Positions 58,501-64,000 of a stretch of 64,000 bases of DNA are shown here, in pieces (position 1 is the stretch's first letter; each line of letters opens with the position of its first letter). A program made the translations under genes and the position numbers. The DNA is from Antedon mediterranea. Its lineage: Eukaryota; Echinodermata; Crinoidea; Comatulida; Antedonidae. The notes under the pieces are model-generated. The model worked only from the letters and a program-made list of their open reading frames with translations. It was not told the origin of the DNA and did no database searches. The stretch covers positions 8,781,001-8,845,000 of the forward strand of contig NC_092680.1 of the NCBI RefSeq assembly GCF_964355755.1. The letters run 5' to 3'.

Positions 58501-60372
58501 GACATACAGTATACCATTATTATTCATAACTAAAATCATACGATATTTAACATGTGAAAAACAGCTGTGTTTGCGCAGTATAAAGTAGAAATTTGTCTGC
58601 GCTAAGGTTAATGTTCTATGAAAATAGCAAGGATCACAGTTGTACTCCAGATTGCAACAGAGCAAATAAATGGGATAAGAAAATGTGGAGAAAGTGAAGT
58701 CAATTCAATTTTTCAATAACTTATATAGGCAGATTCTATAATACAGTGTCACATGTGGCACTAGTTAAGTTGATCATTTGTTAAAAATTCATGTTTTTTT
58801 GTCATGATTTCTGTTAGTGTTACGCATTTTTAATTTATGTATATTTAAACAGATATTCATGACTATAGCTGAGATTTAACAGACTAAATGTTTTTTTTTT
58901 AATATTCTGATTCAAATACAATTGGACTTTGATTATATAAATAATGAAATGATCATGTTATCTTTAGTAACATTATAAAACAATGTAAACTTTAGCCTGA
59001 ACCATCGTGGTGGATATGGTCTGATCATCAGGCACTTTTCTCCAATAAAGCCCCATCCTCTCCATTTTACACTAATATGCCACTAATATTGTATGTGGGC
59101 CTAGAGGTTTTTAAAAATACATTCATTTCTATTCTCAAGTTTAATCATTCAAAATTTAATTTGAATTGATATAAAGTTTGAAAAATATAAATTTTATAAT
59201 CCTGATTACTCATGAAACTACAGTACATTCACAACCCGCAACTTTCTCCACAACAAACAAACAATCATGAAGTCATTCACACTAAACCAACCAATCATGT
59301 TCAAGAATTCTTGTGATTAATAATCATAATAATTAATTATTCAAGCACTCATTCCGATGCAATCAATTCTAATTCATTAACGTTAAAATTAGAAACATAT
59401 TCATCCTTAATCAATCAGCAGATGGTGCAATGTTTTGTTGCTATGGCAATAAATATTAATAATTCCGGGTTAAAATTGATATTAATATCCTTGAGATGCA
59501 ATATGTTATTGAAAAGAATAGCAAGGTGATTGAAAAATATGACAACAGCAATGCTTTGTCAATAATATTGACATAATAGCAGGTATAGTATTATAAATCC
59601 ATCTTATGAGTGTCCACTACAATTTTGTACGAAACAAACAACTCCTACACACCCCCACTTTTTGCCCTTTTTACTTCAAACATGACGCATTAGTTTTTAT
59701 GTAAGCTTGATACTACCTTGAATCAGTCTGAAAGTGGGTGAATATTAATGAGAAATGCTCTTCATATAGTAATTGTTATCTTGTTAATAAAATTTAGTAG
59801 AGTTAATTAAAAACATATCAGAGTATCCACGAATCTTTCAAACATCTATCATCTATATTATAAATCTGGGAGATGTTGTTTGCATCATATCATAGCAACC
59901 AGAAGCTTTGGAATCAACTGAACAAATCATCAAACACACCCACATACACAAACTTATATGACCCTCATTAGTTATTATACAATAACAAATTATTGGCTAG
60001 AACTATGTCTACAATATTTCCAAAATTTGATTGTTTGAGAGAAAATTTATTTACTTACTAATAATTTTAAAATAGATAACTTGGAAAAAATGAATCAAAT
60101 CATTTATCGTTTGTAAACATACAGTTCACTATTAAATGTATGTTAATTTGTGTAAAAGCACAATATAAACAATTACAACTATACTTCTGTAGATAAACCA
60201 AATTCACTGCACACAATACAGGAGAAAGAACCCAAATACTTGCTAAACTTCCCCATCATTTGCGGGTCATAAAGAGAAGCAATTATTTAGAAGAAATGTA
60301 TTCACTTGAGATTTGTCCTTTAAACAAAACTAATATTTGTCTTCCTTGTTTCAAGTGTTGTTTATGTATAGA
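58501..60372. other. non-coding stretch, nothing recognised
   Basis: AT-rich DNA without a supported exon or repeat family. Confidence 0.5.
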
Positions 60373-61150
60373 TGTTATGCGCGATTTGAACGATTTGCGC
60401 AATTTGAAATTGCGCAAAAAAAATCCTTGCGCAATTTGAATTGAAACATGTGTTTCAAATTGCGCAAGCAACGTATTAAATTGCGCAAGTAATCTGAAAA
60501 TTGCGCAAGGTTTTTCGACAGATTGTGAAATCATGCACACCCATATTTTTATAGTAATTTCTAAGAATGATTCAAAATTAAAGATAAATATCGCATTTCC
60601 TTATTTTAGTAGTGCAAATATTGTTATAAGTTAGCATACCGTCGAAGAACCGACGAAGGAAAACGAAGCGGTGGTGTTCCACCAGGCGGGCGCGGCGCGG
60701 GCGGCCGGCTATACTAGGCCTACTCTAGCCTAGCTAGGGTCTGGACTACTGATAGTGATACTGACTAGGTTACAAAGTGAGTATTAAACATTATCTTCAT
60801 TGAAATGGTCTTATTTATATAATAAAATACTAAATTTTAAACTCCTCTGCCTAGGCCTAGCCTAGCCATGTATGGGAAAATTTACAGTTCGTTTTCAAAT
60901 TGCGCAAAGGTGTCATATTGCGCAAGAACTATCTTGCGCAATTTACAAATTGTGCAGCGCAATTTAAAATTGCGCAAAGATTTTCTTGCGCAATTTGAAA
61001 TTGCGCAAGTTGATTGCGCAATTTGAAATTGCGCAAAAAAATCCTTGCGCAATTTTAAATTGCGCAAGAATTCTTTGCGCAATTTCAAATTGCGCAAGGA
61101 TTTTTTTGCGCAATTTCAAATTGCGCAAATCGTTCAAATCGCGCATAACA
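60373..61150. mobile_element. TTGCGCAA-rich foldback element, copy C (inverted)
   Basis: It is the reverse-oriented counterpart of copy B: the short cluster is on the left, the long cluster (60895-61130) on the right, and the GC-rich centre (GGCGGGCGCGGCGCGGGCGG) is inverted. A perfect 4-bp duplication TAGA flanks it (60369-60372 and 61151-61154). Near identity to copy B points to recent movement. Confidence 0.92.
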
Positions 61151-61555
61151 TAGACAATAAATGTTTCTATTATCACTCACCTTTTTATTATGGTTTTTTT
61201 TTTCTATTTTTTTATAATGAATAAAAAAATATGTTGGTTTCATGTCCGGGATTTAAAGTTTTTGCCACGAGGGTAGGTATTGGACAAAAATTGTGATTAA
61301 TTTAGAAAGAAATGGAGCTGGAAAGACGATTCCATCATCATATTGTATGTGTAAAGTATGACCCTTCAGATGGTTGTAAAGTTGTTGGTGCATTGGGCTA
61401 TTCATTTGTTAATGATAACTAAATCGAAAATAATGCATAGCATATATGCACTTATTTGGTACCAAAATATAAATCAGACTAATTTAAGAATATTAAAGTA
61501 ACTGTAAATTGTTTAATCCAAACATTTCCACATACAGTATCCAACTATTCAAATG
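61151..61555. other. non-coding spacer
   Basis: AT-rich DNA between two mobile elements; no feature seen. Confidence 0.5.
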
Positions 61556-62426
61556 ACCCAATAGAGAGAAATGGCGAACCGACGTCTAAAATCCGAGTGG
61601 GTATAAAATCATAACAAACCGTTGAGGGCGGCACATTTCCTATGTTTATACACGTGAATCATGGCGTCGTCTAACCAATGTTGTTGCTGTATCGCTCATA
61701 ATTCTTTTTCTATTTGTGTATTTAGTCATCCATCATTCACAATCATATTCCTAAAAATATCTCATATCTATCTGTAGGTCTACACTAGACTAGGCCTATA
61801 GTATTATAGTAGAATGGTCTTATCAAGTATTCATTACTGGCGGTAGCCCCCCCGGCAGGAAGCATCACTAGCCACATAACAAAATGGCAGTTGTCAAGCT
61901 GAAACTAAATGCTAGGCCTACGTCTACTAGAGATGCTCTATTTAGTCTTACTACCTAGCTAGGAGAGGCCTAGCAGCACCCTAGCTAAAGTAGTAGTAGT
62001 ACAGTATGCAATAAAGAATTTCCAATATTATTATTATTATTATAATAACCGATAATCCGTGCTAGGCTCGCTCGAGTAGGCCTGCTCGAGTATGCCTACT
62101 CGAGGTCAACACAGCATCAGCGAAACTATCTAGGGCCTAGAGCTGGGTACAGTATATAACAAAAACGCGTCTTAATTCAATCCAAATTGAAATAAAATAT
62201 GTTAAGATTTGCCCATATAACATTAAAATTGTTAAGGGTGTTGCAAAAAAAAAAGATACTGCTATTATGTGTGTTTTAAACGTTCTTTTCTAACTACCTT
62301 TTTAACTCAACCCATCGGAATTTCCCATACAAAAACATGTGGCGAAATGGTTTGTTTACAATCTATACCCACTCGGTGAAATTTGAGTGACGTCATCGCG
62401 GTTCACCATTTCTCTCTATTGTAGTA
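61556..62426. mobile_element. 0.87-kb inverted-repeat element with 8-9 bp flanking duplication
   Basis: CAATAGAGAGAAATGGCGAA on the left is inverted on the right (TTCACCATTTCTCTCTATTG). GAGTGGGTATA and AACAAACC are also mirrored, so the arms extend about 90 bp. ATTCAAATG occurs just outside both ends. The interior holds a TAGGCCTA island and CTCGAGTAGGCCTGCTCGAG-like words. An 8-9 bp duplication would suit hAT-type integration, but a few extra bases lie between it and the inverted ends. Confidence 0.75.
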
Positions 62427-64000
62427 TTCAAATGCCAGTTCAGATTTCAGCCATTCAGAAATCTTCCACCAATGAACACAAACCAAAAGATTACACAATA
62501 GAATGCAATTACAACATTCAAGCTTCACATTTAAACTTCATCTATTTTGTTGTTGTAACTCTATATTAGTACTGCCTGGTTTAACCCGCCATAATCATAT
62601 TTCATCAGCCAAATCAATAAATTATTTCCTTTCATTTAATTAAAAAGCTTTGTACTACAGCTTATCAAAAGGAAACAAACATGTTTTTCTACCTTCTCCT
62701 TAGTTCACACTGCATTTCACTTCATTCCAATTATACACGTTCTGAAGTTATAGTAAAAACAATCTGTGAAGTACGTCCACATAACGATAACCTAACACGT
62801 CCCAAGTAACAAGATCAAATCTAGTTATTATATGTTACATTGAAGTAGAAGAATCATGATTGTTACCAAAACGATATTTTAAATTTACCAAATGCACTTC
62901 TTCTACAATTTGACCTATATTTTGAGAATTTAACTTCATTTGCTAATGAAATAAGTGAGAAGCTCATTGCATACCTACAGGCAAAATAAATTAAATGTGT
63001 TATCACATATTTAATAGGATTGTCATGCTCTATAATTTGAAAACAACGGGTAAGATAGGGAAATCTGCGAGAATGAGAAAAAGCTTCAAACACGGAATAT
63101 ATTAATCGATATGCAGACATGCCGCCGTTAGACTATTGATGCTTTGATGATACAAAAAAAATGTAATGTAAATAGTAACACAAGTCATTTTCCTATTATT
63201 AGACAATAAACAAAGTAAATATTACAGTTAATAATTTACTTGACATATGCTGAATTCAAAAGAGAAAACATCTCATGACTTAAGAGGAAAATTCTTGGTA
63301 TAAAATTATAATTGTTATTAACAACTTTAAATCCGGAGAACTTGTTCTAATGGTTTTCAATTAATTAAAACTATTTTTAGTTATGATCTTAAACAAGATT
63401 ACTTCAGTTAACACACAATATGTGCAGTCCATTTGTACTGGTTGGTGGTCTGGCCAGCCAAAGGTGCATGGAATTAATTGGCCGACAAATTGTCAACGTC
63501 AGTGGCTTGTTTATAAAAAAATAATTGGTTTTTGCATAATTCGGCATAAACATACTGTACTTATAGAATGTTTTTATGATTTCATTTAAATTTCTTTCAA
63601 AAGTAAAAATACAACATTTCATATCAGATAATGTTTTCTACCTCAAAAAGACTTTTTAAATAAATATAAAAACAGTATAAATAATTCAAGTATTATATAT
63701 ATTTTCTTTTTTTTAAATACTGTAGTTGTATTTTACATTTTTTTTCCTGAAAATGAATTAACTTTATGTTTAAGGTATGGTTGCAAACATTTCTATGCTG
63801 CCTAATTGTAATGTATATTTGTGGACCAACTGATTATAAGTACAGTAGTTACATATTGCCATTGGCATTGTTGAAACAGCACACTCTGCAAACATGCACA
63901 TTTGGTAAACACTAAGAAAAAATGATTTTAATCAGAATTACTAGGGACTTCTTAATAAGAACTTGTTTACGATCCTTACATGATGTTGACAAAAACAACT
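62427..64000. other. non-coding stretch to the right edge
   Basis: AT-rich. Frames at 62863-63120 (-) and 63383-63622 (both strands) have no splice or family support. Confidence 0.45.

Overview
This window is AT-rich animal nuclear DNA with no bacterial features. Its coding sequence is split into short exons with GT-AG introns and is surrounded by satellites, tRNA-derived SINEs and many small inverted-repeat elements. The two gene families recognised with confidence are animal ones: a TRPM cation channel and an adiponectin-receptor-type PAQR. Many short islands of the motif TAGGCCTAG, plus a repeat carrying CCTCCGCCAAGGAGG, remind me of echinoderm and other ambulacrarian genomes. That placement is inference; I could not run a search.

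Layout. 1-8 kb: no gene recognised. There are two weak minus-strand exon candidates at the left edge, a composite tRNA-derived repeat with a large inverted duplication (2.3-3.4 kb), a tRNA-like sequence (3.53 kb) and a roughly 70-bp tandem array (6.7-7.35 kb). 8.0-17.3 kb: a nearly complete plus-strand TRPM channel gene in 22 exons with continuous phase. It is TRPM2-like but ends in a coiled coil and has no NUDT9-H domain. 17.7-18.7 kb: a dispersed repeat. 20.3-31.8 kb: a plus-strand adiponectin-receptor/PAQR gene. It has up to three alternative 5' coding exons, one of which looks like a tandem duplicate that lost an intron, and an N-terminal stretch of seven 11-residue amphipathic repeats not expected in this family. 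Two satellites (54 bp x 18, 19 bp x 17) lie among its 5' exons. 34-39.8 kb: a nest of repeats, including two copies of an element packed with the palindrome TTGCGCAA. 40.1-44.4 kb: a plus-strand gene for a 462-residue serine-rich protein with a SKI/SNO-like zinc-finger motif and a C-terminal coiled coil. A possible convergent minus-strand gene of unknown family ends about 100 bp beyond it. 46-64 kb: mostly non-coding, with a 1.76-kb element bounded by 127-bp inverted repeats, an intact SINE with target-site duplication, more tandem arrays, a third TTGCGCAA element and two orphan exon candidates.

The channel and the receptor are both membrane proteins, but nothing shows that they work together. 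The most novel signals are (1) the 11-mer amphipathic helix on the adiponectin receptor, with an alternative exon that removes most of it; (2) the TTGCGCAA-packed mobile element; and (3) the NUDT9-H-less TRPM channel with changed signature residues. Exon limits come from reading frame, splice consensus and remembered family patterns, not from alignment or transcripts.
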